Counted from the first letter of the stretch, positions 53,630 through 63,805 are shown. The stretch is 64,000 nucleotides of DNA from Candidatus Clavichlamydia salmonicola (GCF_015356765.1 NZ_WTCQ01000001.1:248001-312000), one strand, 5' to 3'. Numbers and translations are program-made. The notes: generated from the sequence alone by a model not told the origin.

Positions 53630-53932
53630 ATGAAAAAAAAACCTGTTGTTAAGAAGAAAGAGAAAAGATCTTCTGCGGAAAAACGCATCATTGTAGCTGA
53701 AAAAAAACAAGCTGTTAATAAAGCGTTCAAGTCAAAAACTCGAACAGCAATGCGTATTTTTGAAGATAATTTAAAGCTAGGTCACCAAGATAATTTGGAA
53801 TCTGCCTTAAGAAGCGTATATAGTCTTATGGACAAAGGTGTCAAAAGAGGCGTCTTTACTAGAAATAAAGCTGCTCGAGTCAAAGCTCAAGTATACTCTC
53901 GTAAAGAAAAAAGCTGCGTTGTTTCTTCTTGA
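53630..53932 (+). CDS. rpsT: 30S ribosomal protein S20
   Basis: 100 residues, very basic and helical; MKKKPVVKKKEKRSSAEKR N-terminus, NKAFKSKTRTAMRIFE and a C-terminal KRGVFTRNKAARVKAQV block typical of S20 (the usual motif is IxKNxAARxKSRL). Binds 16S rRNA during early 30S assembly. Followed after 47 bases by the CT618-like gene. Confidence 0.94.
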   Translation: MKKKPVVKKKEKRSSAEKRIIVAEKKQAVNKAFKSKTRTAMRIFEDNLKLGHQDNLESALRSVYSLMDKGVKRGVFTRNKAARVKAQVYSRKEKSCVVSS

Positions 53933-53979
53933 CAAAAAAAAATCATAACTTTTTAAAAATATAGGGAAAGAGGGTACTT

Positions 53980-54780
53980 GTGGCGTTTTTAGCTTTATCA
54001 AGATTTGCAAAAGGATTCAGTGCATATTCATCATATAGTGGTTTACAACTTAATAAGTTAATGAATCATTTTGATAATGTTGATGGTCTTGCTCGTGTTG
54101 GAGCTAATATAGCAGGATTAAGTGCTTCAGTTTCTTTTTTTAAAGGTAATTCTGCTGCTGCTTCCAAGGCAGGTGGTATAGCTTGTACTTTTGGTGCTGT
54201 TGAAAATTTTTCATCTATGGGAAAAGCAGTATGTTTATGGCATAATTTTTTAACTGGAAGTCTGTTTTTTGAGATAGATGACAATGGTCGTTTTGTAAAA
54301 ACTGAAGATGAACAGAAAAAGATAAGAAAACCTTTATCTATAGTTAGTGATATTTCTCAAATAGTGGGAAAAACAGCTTCTACGATTAAGTGGTTTGATG
54401 CTATGGGGGTTGGCAACCTTGGGCACCATGCTAATGCTCTTGGAGGTAGAGGTGTTGCTTTTGGATGTAGTGTTATATGTTGTTCTTTAGGCCTTGTGGA
54501 TAGTGCTGTAAATCTTGGTGCATCATTAAAAGAACAAAATGTATCTGAAAAACGATTTGCAGTTAAGATGTGGATAATGTCTGTATTATGCTGTATATTT
54601 AATATTATAAGCCTGCCTTTTGAATATGGAACTATTGTTGGTATATCTCCATTGACAGCTCTTATAGGAGCGGTATTTTGTCTATTTTCTGCTTTTCTTA
54701 ATCTTGTTAATTCAATTCTTTATGATTTTAACTGTATTCAATTATTAAGCAGTAGTGAACCTAGAAATGCATATGCATAA
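53980..54780 (+). CDS. CT618-like putative inclusion membrane protein
   Basis: 266 residues. The start is GTG at 53980 with GGGAAAGAGGG just upstream. No signal peptide; Gly/Ala/Ser-rich N-terminal half, moderate hydrophobic segments (about 160-178) and a C-terminal hydrophobic pair (about 193-212 and 222-245) typical of a membrane hairpin. Position after rpsT matches CT618, which is among predicted chlamydial Inc proteins. Function unknown. Its stop abuts the recD-like gene. Confidence 0.75.
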   Translation: MAFLALSRFAKGFSAYSSYSGLQLNKLMNHFDNVDGLARVGANIAGLSASVSFFKGNSAAASKAGGIACTFGAVENFSSMGKAVCLWHNFLTGSLFFEIDDNGRFVKTEDEQKKIRKPLSIVSDISQIVGKTASTIKWFDAMGVGNLGHHANALGGRGVAFGCSVICCSLGLVDSAVNLGASLKEQNVSEKRFAVKMWIMSVLCCIFNIISLPFEYGTIVGISPLTALIGAVFCLFSAFLNLVNSILYDFNCIQLLSSSEPRNAYA

Positions 54781-56268
54781 TCAAAAACCTTTGATAATAG
54801 CTTCGGGTAATCCTGCTACAGCATGAATTTCAACATGTTTTTTAGCTCTTGTAACTGCTGTATATAGTAGTTTTTTTTCAAATCGTTCGCAGCCATTAGG
54901 AAGTAATATAAGTACATTTTCATATTCACTTCCTTGGCTTTTATGAATGGAAGTCACATAATTGTAAGAAAAAGATGATATAAGATCTGAAGATATCATT
55001 TTATTTCCTTCAAAAATCATCATTTTTTTATCAATATCTAAAACTCCACAATCCCCATTAAAAACATTTATTTCAGGTCTGTTTTCAGTGACCATAATAG
55101 GGTGTTTTTTATGAGAAGAAGCTGTTTTTTCATATAAGCGAGAATGAATAGCTTTATTAAGACTTTCAGATCCCCATAAACCTCTTTTTAAAGGAGTAAG
55201 TACGCAAAAAGAAGATGGAAATGATTCAAGGCTTATATTTAAAAATTTATTTGTTATCTCATCAACGGTTTCATTAAAACTTTTTAAGAGATTATAGGGG
55301 GGAGTTTTGCCAGCTAGAATATCTGCTGAAATTTCTTTAATGAATAAAATATCTGTGCGAAGTGTCTTGGTGAGCATGATTGTTTTATTAGGAAATAATG
55401 AGATCATTTCTTCAAAAGGATTTCCAATTCCTATGGGAGGGAGTTGATTAGGATCTCCTAAAAGAACAATGCGGCATTGTTTTTTTACTAAAGAAAAAAG
55501 AGCTGACATCATGATTAAGTCAATCATGGAGCTTTCGTCAACAATAATTAAATCATCATCCCGAACACCAAAACCTTGTATATCTTTGGTTTCTTGTAAA
55601 AGAGAATGAAGAGTTTTTCCTGTTATATTTTCATGTTCAACAGATTTTTTTAAATTTGCAGTAGCTTTTCCTGTTAGGGCTGTTACTGTAATTTTTGCAT
55701 CAGGAAACATTTTAATAAATTGTCTTAAAAATACAGTTGCTGTGAATGTTTTTCCTGTTCCAGGGCCTCCACAAATAAGAGAAAAAGAAGATGCTAAGGC
55801 TTGATTAAGGGCTGTAGATTGTTCTAATGTAAGGCCATAATGTGGTTGATTAAAATCATGAACTAAAGGTAAAGGGCATGATTTTTCAAGACGATCAAGG
55901 TGAAATAAAAGATTTTTTTCTGCTTGTGCATGATCGTAAAAATAGAAACAGTTATTTTTTAAAGTAAAAAATTTTTCTTTTATTGATGGGGGTAAATCTA
56001 TAGAGCCCTGAATAATCACTCCATCGTCATCTAGATTACCTGTAGAAGGAAGAAGAGTATTATTTATAATAGAAACATACAGATGACCATCTCGAGTCAT
56101 TGCTGAAAAAAAAGCTAAAAATAGGATAGCTTCAAAGGAAAGATCTTCTTTAGTAGAGATATAATGAGCAAAAAATAAATCAGCATGAATTAGTAATCCT
56201 TTTTCTACCAAAGGGTATAAAAAAGGATTTTTAGCTAATGAATCAGGAAAATAATTAGGTAAAAACAT
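54781..56268 (-). CDS. RecD-like SF1B helicase (short form)
   Basis: 495 residues, shorter than enterobacterial RecD. Motif I CGGPGTGKTFTA (about 162), motif II IIVDESSMIDL, motif III VLLGDPNQLPPIGIG, C-terminal SIHKSQGSEYENVLILLP and LLYTAVTRAKKHV. An N-terminal domain of about 140 residues precedes the helicase core, as in RecD. No recB or recC is adjacent. Expected role: 5'-3' helicase in double-strand break processing. It corresponds to the CT652 type; whether it works within RecBCD or alone (RecD2-like) is open. Confidence 0.88.
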   Translation of the reverse strand: MFLPNYFPDSLAKNPFLYPLVEKGLLIHADLFFAHYISTKEDLSFEAILFLAFFSAMTRDGHLYVSIINNTLLPSTGNLDDDGVIIQGSIDLPPSIKEKFFTLKNNCFYFYDHAQAEKNLLFHLDRLEKSCPLPLVHDFNQPHYGLTLEQSTALNQALASSFSLICGGPGTGKTFTATVFLRQFIKMFPDAKITVTALTGKATANLKKSVEHENITGKTLHSLLQETKDIQGFGVRDDDLIIVDESSMIDLIMMSALFSLVKKQCRIVLLGDPNQLPPIGIGNPFEEMISLFPNKTIMLTKTLRTDILFIKEISADILAGKTPPYNLLKSFNETVDEITNKFLNISLESFPSSFCVLTPLKRGLWGSESLNKAIHSRLYEKTASSHKKHPIMVTENRPEINVFNGDCGVLDIDKKMMIFEGNKMISSDLISSFSYNYVTSIHKSQGSEYENVLILLPNGCERFEKKLLYTAVTRAKKHVEIHAVAGLPEAIIKGF

Positions 56269-56352
56269 ACAAAAAAAGAATGGTTTTAATTAAAGATTCT
56301 ATAAATCTCTTTGTAAAGTACAGTGTTTGATTATTCTTTTATACAAATAGAA

Positions 56353-58218
56353 TTATTGTATAAAAGAACTAGGCTTGTAAGAGCACAATGCTATTACAGC
56401 ATACTCATTGAAGTTTGTATATAGAGGAGGTTCTTCATTATCTTCTTCAAAAAATGGTTTTTTATTTATAGCTGCTAAAGCTGATAAGTTATAAGAATCT
56501 TGAAAGTTAGGATCAATTTTTTGAACCCATTTACAGTATTGCTCTACTTTATCATATGAGCGTTTATTATATAAAAATTGTGCATCTGCCCAAAGGTTAG
56601 AAATTTCAGCTGGAGAAAATTGTAAAACAAGATTTACATCAAAATTTTTGGCCACTTCATGAATATGAAGAATTTCATCTATAAAATTATTACTACAAGC
56701 TTCATTGAAAATTTTTTGGAAAAAAATTGTAAAATCATGATTTATAAATTCGTTATGTTTACAGAAGTTCAAAGATAAATCTCCTAAAGCAATCGCTTTT
56801 AGCCAATCATTGGATTTAAGAGCATGTTTCATTTCATTGAAAATATATTTTTGTATTTTTGCTTTTTCTTCATGGTTATCTTCAACATAATCCCATAAAG
56901 AAAGATAAGCAGATACTTGAGATAATTGAGAAGAATCACTTCTTACAAGAATTGAGAAAGCATCTGCATGAATTTTAATAGCATTTCTAATAAGGCTTTT
57001 TTCTTGTAAATCTATAGCGCTTTGGATGAAAAAAGATGCCTGCATAATTTGATGGTTTTTAATATCATGAGTAGCTTTTTCTAGATAAATTTTAGAAAAA
57101 AGAGCTCTTAAATACAGTGCTTTTTCATCAGAATTTTTTAAAAGAGAATGGATTTTAAATAAATTTTCAGAACAAGATGAGTGGATATGATGGACCAGAT
57201 TATATGCAATTTTACAAATTGCTTCTTCTTCATTCCAGTCTTTAATAATTTTTAAAAAATCGATTGTTAAAGAGGGGACTGTGTTTAAAATATCTTCGAT
57301 TAACAAAGAAATTTCATCAATAGCGTTCTCTTTAGAAATATAAGGTAAGCTAAAATTAAAACAGGTGATTTTTTTTAAAATAGAAAGAGCTTTAAAATAA
57401 TAATCAAATTTATCTTCAGGGGAAGCATTTTTAGCTTTTTTTAGGTAAAGGATGCCTTCGATTAAGTGATGAGTATTTTGAAAATTAGGTGTTAAGGATA
57501 AAATTTCTTTATGAAGAGTAGATAATTTTAAAGCTTCTTGAATATGGTTTTCTCTTAAGAGTTGTTGAATTTTTATTAAGATAATAAAAGGTTCTGGAAG
57601 AAGAGATTTAATTGTAAATGTAGACCAATTTTTATCTGGTAATAAATGAAAGCAAGGCTCTTTAAGAGCAGTGTTTTTTCCTTCCATAATAGCCATATAA
57701 TTATGCAAATTACAAAAAAAATCCTTTTGTTCAATGGTTATTTCATAGTTTTTAATAATTTTATGTAAATAATGGGCGATATCATGATCTTTTTCAAAAA
57801 AAGCAATCAATAAACGACCACATATTGCATCAGAAAATACAATGTCTAGTCCCATTTGAGGGGAATATTTTGATGATATAAAGGTTTCTATAACATTATC
57901 AAAATGAATTTTTGCATTAGAAAAATTTTTCTCTAAAAGAGCAGAATACCCATTAAAAAAACTTTTAAAAGAAGGGTTAAACAAGGATAGGGTTGAAATT
58001 TTTTTTTCAGCAGCATCAATGTACCCATCAGAAAATAGTTTTAAAGCACTTAGTATGATTTTTTTTGGTCGCTGAAAAGAGTATTGATTGTATCTCTGGA
58101 TAGATAAGAGACCACAGACAAAGCAAGCTGTTATCCAACTTAAAAATAAGGTGGTTAAGACAATTTTTTTGATTATAGAAAAACAAATTGTTTTGTTTAC
58201 CATTTGTCTTTTAACCAT
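56353..58218 (-). CDS. Membrane-anchored TPR-like helical protein, unknown function
   Basis: 621 residues. One N-terminal helix (about 17-42, ILTTLFLSWITACFVCGLL), then a continuous helical repeat region resembling TPR/Sel1-type helices (for example FSDGYIDAAEKKISTLSLFNPSFKSFFNGYSALLEKNF) to the C-terminus. Poorly conserved repeat consensus; no catalytic motif. On the minus strand, 84 bases upstream of recD-like. No family recognised; position may match CT651. Confidence 0.65.
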   Translation of the reverse strand: MVKRQMVNKTICFSIIKKIVLTTLFLSWITACFVCGLLSIQRYNQYSFQRPKKIILSALKLFSDGYIDAAEKKISTLSLFNPSFKSFFNGYSALLEKNFSNAKIHFDNVIETFISSKYSPQMGLDIVFSDAICGRLLIAFFEKDHDIAHYLHKIIKNYEITIEQKDFFCNLHNYMAIMEGKNTALKEPCFHLLPDKNWSTFTIKSLLPEPFIILIKIQQLLRENHIQEALKLSTLHKEILSLTPNFQNTHHLIEGILYLKKAKNASPEDKFDYYFKALSILKKITCFNFSLPYISKENAIDEISLLIEDILNTVPSLTIDFLKIIKDWNEEEAICKIAYNLVHHIHSSCSENLFKIHSLLKNSDEKALYLRALFSKIYLEKATHDIKNHQIMQASFFIQSAIDLQEKSLIRNAIKIHADAFSILVRSDSSQLSQVSAYLSLWDYVEDNHEEKAKIQKYIFNEMKHALKSNDWLKAIALGDLSLNFCKHNEFINHDFTIFFQKIFNEACSNNFIDEILHIHEVAKNFDVNLVLQFSPAEISNLWADAQFLYNKRSYDKVEQYCKWVQKIDPNFQDSYNLSALAAINKKPFFEEDNEEPPLYTNFNEYAVIALCSYKPSSFIQ

Positions 58219-58407
58219 TTTACGTTCAATTAAAAATAAAAACTATACGTTTTAGATGAGCTTTCAGTAAATTGAATTTTATTCTTAGTGGTTTATTGCC
58301 TTGAAAGATGGTAAAAAAAGAAAGGTTAAGTTATTGCTAAAAGTATTGCCTTATATTAATTATTATAATTATTGGGCCAAGAAGTTTTATAGATAAAGAG
58401 ATCTCTT

Positions 58408-59109
58408 ATGAATTTAAATAAGAATATTTTATTAATAGAAGATGAGGAAGATACAGCAGCATTAATCAAGATACATGCCGAATCTTTTGGCTATCGGATT
58501 CGTGCAGAAAAAGATGGGATATCAGGTTTTAGAGCTATCGCAAAAGAAAAACCAGATCTTGTTTTACTTGATATCATGCTGCCAGGGCAAAATGGACTAG
58601 ATCTATGTAAAAAAATAAAGCATTCGAAAGATCTAAAACATATACCTATCATTATGATCTCAGCAAGAACAGAAGCAGTAGATATTATTTTAGGCCTTGA
58701 ATTAGGAGCTGAGGATTATATTGTTAAGCCTTTTCATCCAAGAGTGTTGTTTTATCGAATTAAAGCTGTTTTCAGAAGAAATAAAGAAAACCAAAATACA
58801 GATAAAACGCTTTTATTTGGAGATTTTGTTTTAGATATAGAAAGGTTTGTTTTAAAAAAAAGAGAATCAGTGATTTTCTTAACTTTGTCAGAATTTCATA
58901 TGCTAAAGCGATTTTTATTAGAAAGGGGCCATGTCTTAACCCGAGCCCAGTTACTAGAAGAAGTTCAAAATGATGATGGCTTTATCTTGGAAAGAAACGT
59001 AGATGTACACATAGCTTCTTTAAGAAAAAAATTAGGATCAGGATCTATATGGATTGAAACTATTCGGGGGATTGGTTACCGGTTTAAAGAAGAAGAAGAT
59101 TTTATATAA
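58408..59109 (+). CDS. OmpR-family response regulator with intact receiver (ChxR-type)
   Basis: 233 residues. Receiver domain with acidic pair E11/D12, phospho-acceptor D55 in LVLLDIMLPG, S85 in IMISAR and K107 in YIVKPF, all the residues needed for phosphorylation; then a winged-helix DNA-binding domain ending NVDVHIASLRKKLG and IRGIGYRF. Followed closely by the CT629-like gene and ispA, the same neighbours as Chlamydia chxR (CT630). Chlamydial ChxR is known for lacking receiver phosphorylation; this protein keeps the chemistry. No histidine kinase is adjacent. Confidence 0.88.
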   Translation: MNLNKNILLIEDEEDTAALIKIHAESFGYRIRAEKDGISGFRAIAKEKPDLVLLDIMLPGQNGLDLCKKIKHSKDLKHIPIIMISARTEAVDIILGLELGAEDYIVKPFHPRVLFYRIKAVFRRNKENQNTDKTLLFGDFVLDIERFVLKKRESVIFLTLSEFHMLKRFLLERGHVLTRAQLLEEVQNDDGFILERNVDVHIASLRKKLGSGSIWIETIRGIGYRFKEEEDFI

Positions 59110-59144
59110 AGCATCTTTAATCTTTTATCATTTACTATGGAACA

Positions 59145-59789
59145 ATGATATTAGCGCCGTCTCTTTTTTTCGATTTTGATGATTTTATTTTAAAAAATCT
59201 CATGAATCAATCGTATCTTTGTTGGGAATTATTGACTTTTTTACCTCAATTTTTTGATACCTATCAATACTGCGGTATCCAAGGGCATATTCATAGACAT
59301 GCTTTTTTGGAAAACGAGTCTCAAATAGAAATAGGCCCTGGAACAATCATAGAGCCAGGAGCATATATTAAGGGCCCTTGTATTATAGGTAAAGAATCGA
59401 TTATTCGTCATGGCGCTTATATAAGGGGCTCTGTTGTCATTGGGGATCATTGTGTAATTGGACATGGGACAGAAATAAAAAAAACTATTTTTATGAATAG
59501 GTCTAAAGCGGCTCATTTTGCTTATCTTGGAAACTCTATTATTGGAAATGATGTAAATTTAGGCGCAGGGGTTAAATGTGCAAATATTCGAATAGATCAA
59601 TCCAATATCAAAGTCAAGGTAAAGGGATTATCTGTAAAAACTGGTTTAAAGAAACTTGGAGCTATAATTGGAGATGGATCATTTCTTGGTTGTAATGTTG
59701 TAACAAACCCTGGTACCTTCCTTTTACGGAAAACTATAGTGTATCCAGGCCAAGTAATATCTGGATTCAATCCAGGCTCTACTCCATAA
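59145..59789 (+). CDS. GlmU-like left-handed beta-helix acyltransferase-type protein (CT629-like)
   Basis: 214 residues. A short helical N-terminus (about 1-45), then hexapeptide repeats forming a left-handed beta-helix (about 60-185: IEIGPGTIIEPGAYIKGP, RHGAYIRGSVVIGDHCVIG). NRSKAAHFAYLGNSIIG corresponds to the catalytic-His block of the GlmU acetyltransferase half; no uridylyltransferase domain is present. Could acetylate glucosamine-1-phosphate or another sugar phosphate. 35 bases after the response regulator and 40 before ispA, probably one operon. Confidence 0.83.
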   Translation: MILAPSLFFDFDDFILKNLMNQSYLCWELLTFLPQFFDTYQYCGIQGHIHRHAFLENESQIEIGPGTIIEPGAYIKGPCIIGKESIIRHGAYIRGSVVIGDHCVIGHGTEIKKTIFMNRSKAAHFAYLGNSIIGNDVNLGAGVKCANIRIDQSNIKVKVKGLSVKTGLKKLGAIIGDGSFLGCNVVTNPGTFLLRKTIVYPGQVISGFNPGSTP

Positions 59790-59829
59790 GGCTGTAGATC
59801 TTATTAAAAAATAAAATATCAGTAAAATT

Positions 59830-60708
59830 ATGAAGAAAGCCACAAAAATTGTTTTTAAAAACTATATATCTCTCATTAATAAAAATATTGATAAATCGTT
59901 AGCGACTTTTGGTGCCCCAGGAATAGGCTTACGACCAGCTATAGAATATGCCCTAAATTCAGGAGGTAAAAGAATTAGGCCTTTAATTATTCATATGATG
60001 ACGAAGGCATTAAAAAATATACATCCCATAGAACATGTGGCGGTGGCTGTTGAATGGGTACATACAGCAACATTAATAGCTGATGATTTACCGTGTATGG
60101 ATAATGATGATAGAAGAAGAAACAAACCATCTTTACATAAAGCATTTAATGAAGGAACTGCTCTTCTTGTTACATACGCATTAATTGCTGCTGCTTATGA
60201 TAATTTACGTGTAAATGCTCAAATCCTTCATGCTCTTATTCCTTCTGAAAAAACTACTCAAGCATATTTTCTTTCAGTAGAAAATGTAGCATATAATACA
60301 GGTGCATTTGGACTTGCTGGAGGTCAATTTGATGATATTTTTTCAAAAAATTCTCATCAAGACTTCTGTGATACTGTCATAAAGAGAAAAACAGGAGCGC
60401 TTTTTGAAATGACTTTTGTTTTAGGGTGGTTATTTGGTGGTGGTGATATAGAGTTTTTACCTTTACTAAAAGAAGCTTCTACTCATTTTGGTAAAGTTTT
60501 TCAAATAGTTGATGATATTTTAGATATTTCTTCAGATGCTCTAAATGTAAAAAAAGAAAATTTTAATTTTGCGCAAACTTTTGGTCTTAACAGTGCTAAA
60601 GATCAAGTGTATAAAGAAGCTGAAAATTTTAAAAGAATGTTGAAAGAACTCAATATTAATAATAATGAGTTCTTTCAATTAATGGATTATGTTACTGAGC
60701 AGATTTAA
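59830..60708 (+). CDS. ispA: Short-chain polyprenyl (farnesyl/geranylgeranyl) diphosphate synthase
   Basis: 292 residues. Family blocks: [11 protein letters not shown], first Asp-rich motif [20 protein letters not shown], and second Asp-rich motif [10 protein letters not shown]. The CM insertion between Asp residues of the first motif (DDxxxxD) is the bacterial FPP-synthase form. Condenses isopentenyl and dimethylallyl units for undecaprenyl and quinone precursors. The last 4 bases overlap the recA stop (convergent). Confidence 0.93.
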   Translation: MKKATKIVFKNYISLINKNIDKSLATFGAPGIGLRPAIEYALNSGGKRIRPLIIHMMTKALKNIHPIEHVAVAVEWVHTATLIADDLPCMDNDDRRRNKPSLHKAFNEGTALLVTYALIAAAYDNLRVNAQILHALIPSEKTTQAYFLSVENVAYNTGAFGLAGGQFDDIFSKNSHQDFCDTVIKRKTGALFEMTFVLGWLFGGGDIEFLPLLKEASTHFGKVFQIVDDILDISSDALNVKKENFNFAQTFGLNSAKDQVYKEAENFKRMLKELNINNNEFFQLMDYVTEQI

Positions 60709-61772
60709 TTAACAAGAGCAAGTTCTTTGTCAGATTCTGCTGGAGTGGTTTTTGCTACTGCAGGTGGAACAATTCCTGAAGGAAATGATTCAGTTAAAAG
60801 ACGTTTTTCAATTTCTGCAAAAAATTTCTTATTCTTTTTTAGTTCTTCGCGAACAGCTTCGCGTCCTTGCCCAAGCTTTTGGCCATTATAACTAAACCAA
60901 GAGCCCTTTTTTTCAATGAGTCCTTTTTCAACAGCAAGGTCAAGTAGAGATCCAGCAGAAGAAATACCTTCATTAAATAAAATATCACACTCAGCGATGC
61001 GGAATGGAGGAGCAAGTTTATTTTTAGCTACTTTGATTTTGACTCGATTTCCAATGTCAATTCCATCACTACCTTTAATACCACCAATTCTACGAATATC
61101 TAAACGAATGGAAGAATAAAATTTTAAAGCACGACCACCAGTAGTTGTTTCTGGGTTACCAAAACTAACTCCAATTTTTTCTCGAATTTGGTTAATAAAA
61201 ATAGCACATGTATTGCTACGGGCAAGAGTTGCTGTTAATTTACGTAATGCTTGTGACATCAGGCGAGCTTGAAGCCCAATATGATGATCACCAATCTCTC
61301 CTTCAAGTTCATTTTTTGGAACTAAAGCAGCTACAGAATCAATAACAACCACATCAATAGCACCAGAGCGAGCTAAAAGTTCAGCAATGCTTAAAGCTTC
61401 TTCTCCACTATCTGGTTGAGAGATCATCAATTCATCAACATTGACACCAATTAAAGCTGCATAAGAGGGGTCTAATGCATGTTCTGCGTCAATATAAGCA
61501 GCAAGACCGCCATTCTTTTGAGCATTAGCTACAATATGAGTAGCTAATGTTGTTTTTCCTGATGATTCTGGACCAAAAATTTCAATGACTCGTCCACGGG
61601 GAACACCACCAATGCCTAATGCTAAATCTAACGCAAGAGTGCCAGTTTTAATAACAGAAATTTCATGAGAGGCTGAATGCTTTCCTAATGTCATTATGGA
61701 GCCAGCTCCAAATTGTTTTTCAATATATGCAACAGCAGCGTCTAAAGCTTTTTTACGATCCGGTGAGGACAT
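60705..61772 (-). CDS. recA: RecA recombinase
   Basis: 355 residues, complete. [13 protein letters not shown] start region, Walker [13 protein letters not shown] (about 64-75), [11 protein letters not shown], Walker [15 protein letters not shown]2 loop [20 protein letters not shown]. Catalyses strand exchange in recombinational repair. AAGGAG ribosome site before the ATG. The 162-base AT-rich gap upstream shows no recognisable SOS box. Confidence 0.98.
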   Translation of the reverse strand: MSSPDRKKALDAAVAYIEKQFGAGSIMTLGKHSASHEISVIKTGTLALDLALGIGGVPRGRVIEIFGPESSGKTTLATHIVANAQKNGGLAAYIDAEHALDPSYAALIGVNVDELMISQPDSGEEALSIAELLARSGAIDVVVIDSVAALVPKNELEGEIGDHHIGLQARLMSQALRKLTATLARSNTCAIFINQIREKIGVSFGNPETTTGGRALKFYSSIRLDIRRIGGIKGSDGIDIGNRVKIKVAKNKLAPPFRIAECDILFNEGISSAGSLLDLAVEKGLIEKKGSWFSYNGQKLGQGREAVREELKKNKKFFAEIEKRLLTESFPSGIVPPAVAKTTPAESDKELALVN

Positions 61773-61934
61773 GTTATTCTCCTTCTGAAGTAATTATAAT
61801 CATAAATTTAAGAATTTTCTTCTAATAACAAAACAAAACTGATTATGAGCAGTAACACTTTTTCTTAAAATAAGAAAAAAAATAAATATAAAGTTATTGT
61901 TTATTTGATAATTTATTTTTATAAGTAATTAATA

Positions 61935-63272
61935 TTAATCAACTTCAGGAAGTCCATCTTGATAAAAAATAGAGAGAATAAGTTTTCCTTCTTCATTAAA
62001 TATAGAGGCAGTACCTAGTCCATTAGTCACTTTTGATGAAGGGTTAATATCCCCAAGGCTAAAATATTCGCCTTTAACTAGAAGATCTTTAGAGTATTCT
62101 TCAATAAGCATCAGATCACCATTTGGATAATAGCAACTAAGAATTCCTTGTTTTTTGTTTTCTTGAAATTCTTTTTCACTTTTGATTTTACCATCAGGAT
62201 AGTAAGAGGTAGCAGAGCCATTTAATAATCCAGCAACCCAATGGAGCTTTAACTTTACGTTAGAAGATTCAGGGTAAAAAAAGAGTTCAGGGCCATCTTT
62301 TAATTGATTATGTATATGGTATGTTTGACTAATATGTTTACATAAAGGATCAAAAATCGTTACTAGTCCATCAGGTTTACCTTGTTTATGTTCTTGGGTC
62401 TGATAAAGGCTTGAATGACTAAAGATAGCTTTAACACCATTACCTTTACGAATACTGGAAAGGGAAAGACCATGAGGATTGAAATAATCACCAGTTATAA
62501 GAAGGTCTTGATCAAAAATTTCTTCAGATGCTTTTTGTTCTTTGGACCAAAATCTTTGAGATACTCCATGTCGTTTGCCTTCATAAAAAGGAATGCTTTG
62601 AAGCAGTTCACCTGTATTTTTATAAATTGCAAATATGCCATGGAGTTGTCCCTTTTTAAAAGGACAGATTTTCCATACTTGACTATTAGCATGATAGTGA
62701 TAGGAAAGACCTTCAAGACTTCCTTTTGTGTAATGAATCTCAGCGATTTTTGTACCAGATTCATTCCAAGCATAGCTAATTCCATCAAATAGCCAAGAGC
62801 GTTCTGCTGATGGACTTATGTCTGGGATTCCACCTGTTACATAGGTTTCAAGTTTTTTATTTCCATCAGAAAACCATTCTTTATATGATCCATAGGCACT
62901 TGTGTTCCGAGTTTCTAGATATTGTTTTAATTGACCATTAGGATGATAGGTTGTGATAAGCCCAAGAGTGATCCCACTTTTTGTTCTAAACGTGCGCATA
63001 ACTTTTTGGTAAGATTGAGGGCTTAAAAAGTCTATTTTACCAAAAGAGCGAAGGCGATCTTTAGCTGTAATAGTTTCAGAAAGGCCATTACGATCAATAA
63101 TATTGATACTTATAGGAATACGTTCTTTTTTAGCTCGGCGTCTTGTATAAGAAGAGGGGCAAGAGCGTCTTTGATGATAAGGGGCTGCTTCTGCGACTTT
63201 AAACGAAGATCCAAGGAAACACTGAATAGTTAAAAAGTAGAAAAAACAACGATTATTTAAAATACATTTCAT
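61935..63272 (-). CDS. Exported MORN-type repeat protein
   Basis: 445 residues. N-terminal signal peptide (CFFYFLTIQCFLGSSFKVAEA), then at least seven repeats of about 20-25 residues with the MORN_2-type pattern Y-x-x-x-G-x-x-x-x-x-x-x-Y-x-x-G-x-x-x-G (for example YHPNGQLKQYLETR, YKNTGELLQSIPFYEGKRHG, YYPDGKIKSEKEF, YYPNGDLMLIEEY). Envelope or secreted beta-sheet repeat protein; function unknown. Last gene of a minus-strand operon that enters from the right edge (3 bases after the next gene). Confidence 0.8.
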   Translation of the reverse strand: MKCILNNRCFFYFLTIQCFLGSSFKVAEAAPYHQRRSCPSSYTRRRAKKERIPISINIIDRNGLSETITAKDRLRSFGKIDFLSPQSYQKVMRTFRTKSGITLGLITTYHPNGQLKQYLETRNTSAYGSYKEWFSDGNKKLETYVTGGIPDISPSAERSWLFDGISYAWNESGTKIAEIHYTKGSLEGLSYHYHANSQVWKICPFKKGQLHGIFAIYKNTGELLQSIPFYEGKRHGVSQRFWSKEQKASEEIFDQDLLITGDYFNPHGLSLSSIRKGNGVKAIFSHSSLYQTQEHKQGKPDGLVTIFDPLCKHISQTYHIHNQLKDGPELFFYPESSNVKLKLHWVAGLLNGSATSYYPDGKIKSEKEFQENKKQGILSCYYPNGDLMLIEEYSKDLLVKGEYFSLGDINPSSKVTNGLGTASIFNEEGKLILSIFYQDGLPEVD

Positions 63273-63275
63273 AAA

Positions 63276-63803
63276 TCAAGGAGCTCGTTTAAGTAAGGAA
63301 AACTGTAAGTCAAAAATAGCATCTTTAGAGAATGTAGATTGTCTTTGTACACTAAAATTAGTGGTAAAAAAATTAGGAGATGCCAAATATCCTTTTTCTA
63401 TAATTTTTAAAATAGTATGCAAATCGTGAATATCAATCAGGGTATTTTTTTGAGTTATAAATAATTTTTCTGGATCATTCATAGAATTAGATAGATGTAA
63501 GTTAAGTAAAGGAGGCAATCTATTTTTTTCTAGGTCTTGCATAGAAGAAGAAGTTAATAAAGGCATTCCATTAAGGATTTTTTCAACAATGAGATGTTGT
63601 GCTGATTCTTGATTTTTCTTATTGCTCAGAAGAAGATAATGCCGATGATTTGATGCTGCAGTTTTTGCTACTTCTAGAACACGAATGGTTTCTTTCCAAT
63701 TTTTTCTTTGATGCTGAGCATAGACCCACAAAAATAAATGAGGAGCAGTCACAATAGCCACTAAAAATATGATAATGCAGTTGTTTAGAGATCGATTATT
63801 CAT
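63276..63803 (-). CDS. Single-pass membrane protein of unknown function
   Basis: 175 residues. One N-terminal helix (about 9-28, CIIIFLVAIVTAPHLFLWVYA) and a soluble extracytoplasmic domain with no known motif. Tightly packed between the upstream partial gene (2 bases) and the MORN-type gene (3 bases), so one operon; resembles the CT646-CT648 region of Chlamydia by position only. Confidence 0.68.
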   Translation of the reverse strand: MNNRSLNNCIIIFLVAIVTAPHLFLWVYAQHQRKNWKETIRVLEVAKTAASNHRHYLLLSNKKNQESAQHLIVEKILNGMPLLTSSSMQDLEKNRLPPLLNLHLSNSMNDPEKLFITQKNTLIDIHDLHTILKIIEKGYLASPNFFTTNFSVQRQSTFSKDAIFDLQFSLLKRAP

Positions 63804-63805
63804 GA

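Noticed and set aside
54066-54284. Minus-strand frame inside the CT618-like gene
   Set aside because: Shadow frame; the plus-strand gene has a strong ribosome site and synteny.
62415-62792. 125-codon plus-strand frame opposite the MORN-type gene
   Set aside because: Antisense shadow of a repeat-containing gene with a signal peptide.
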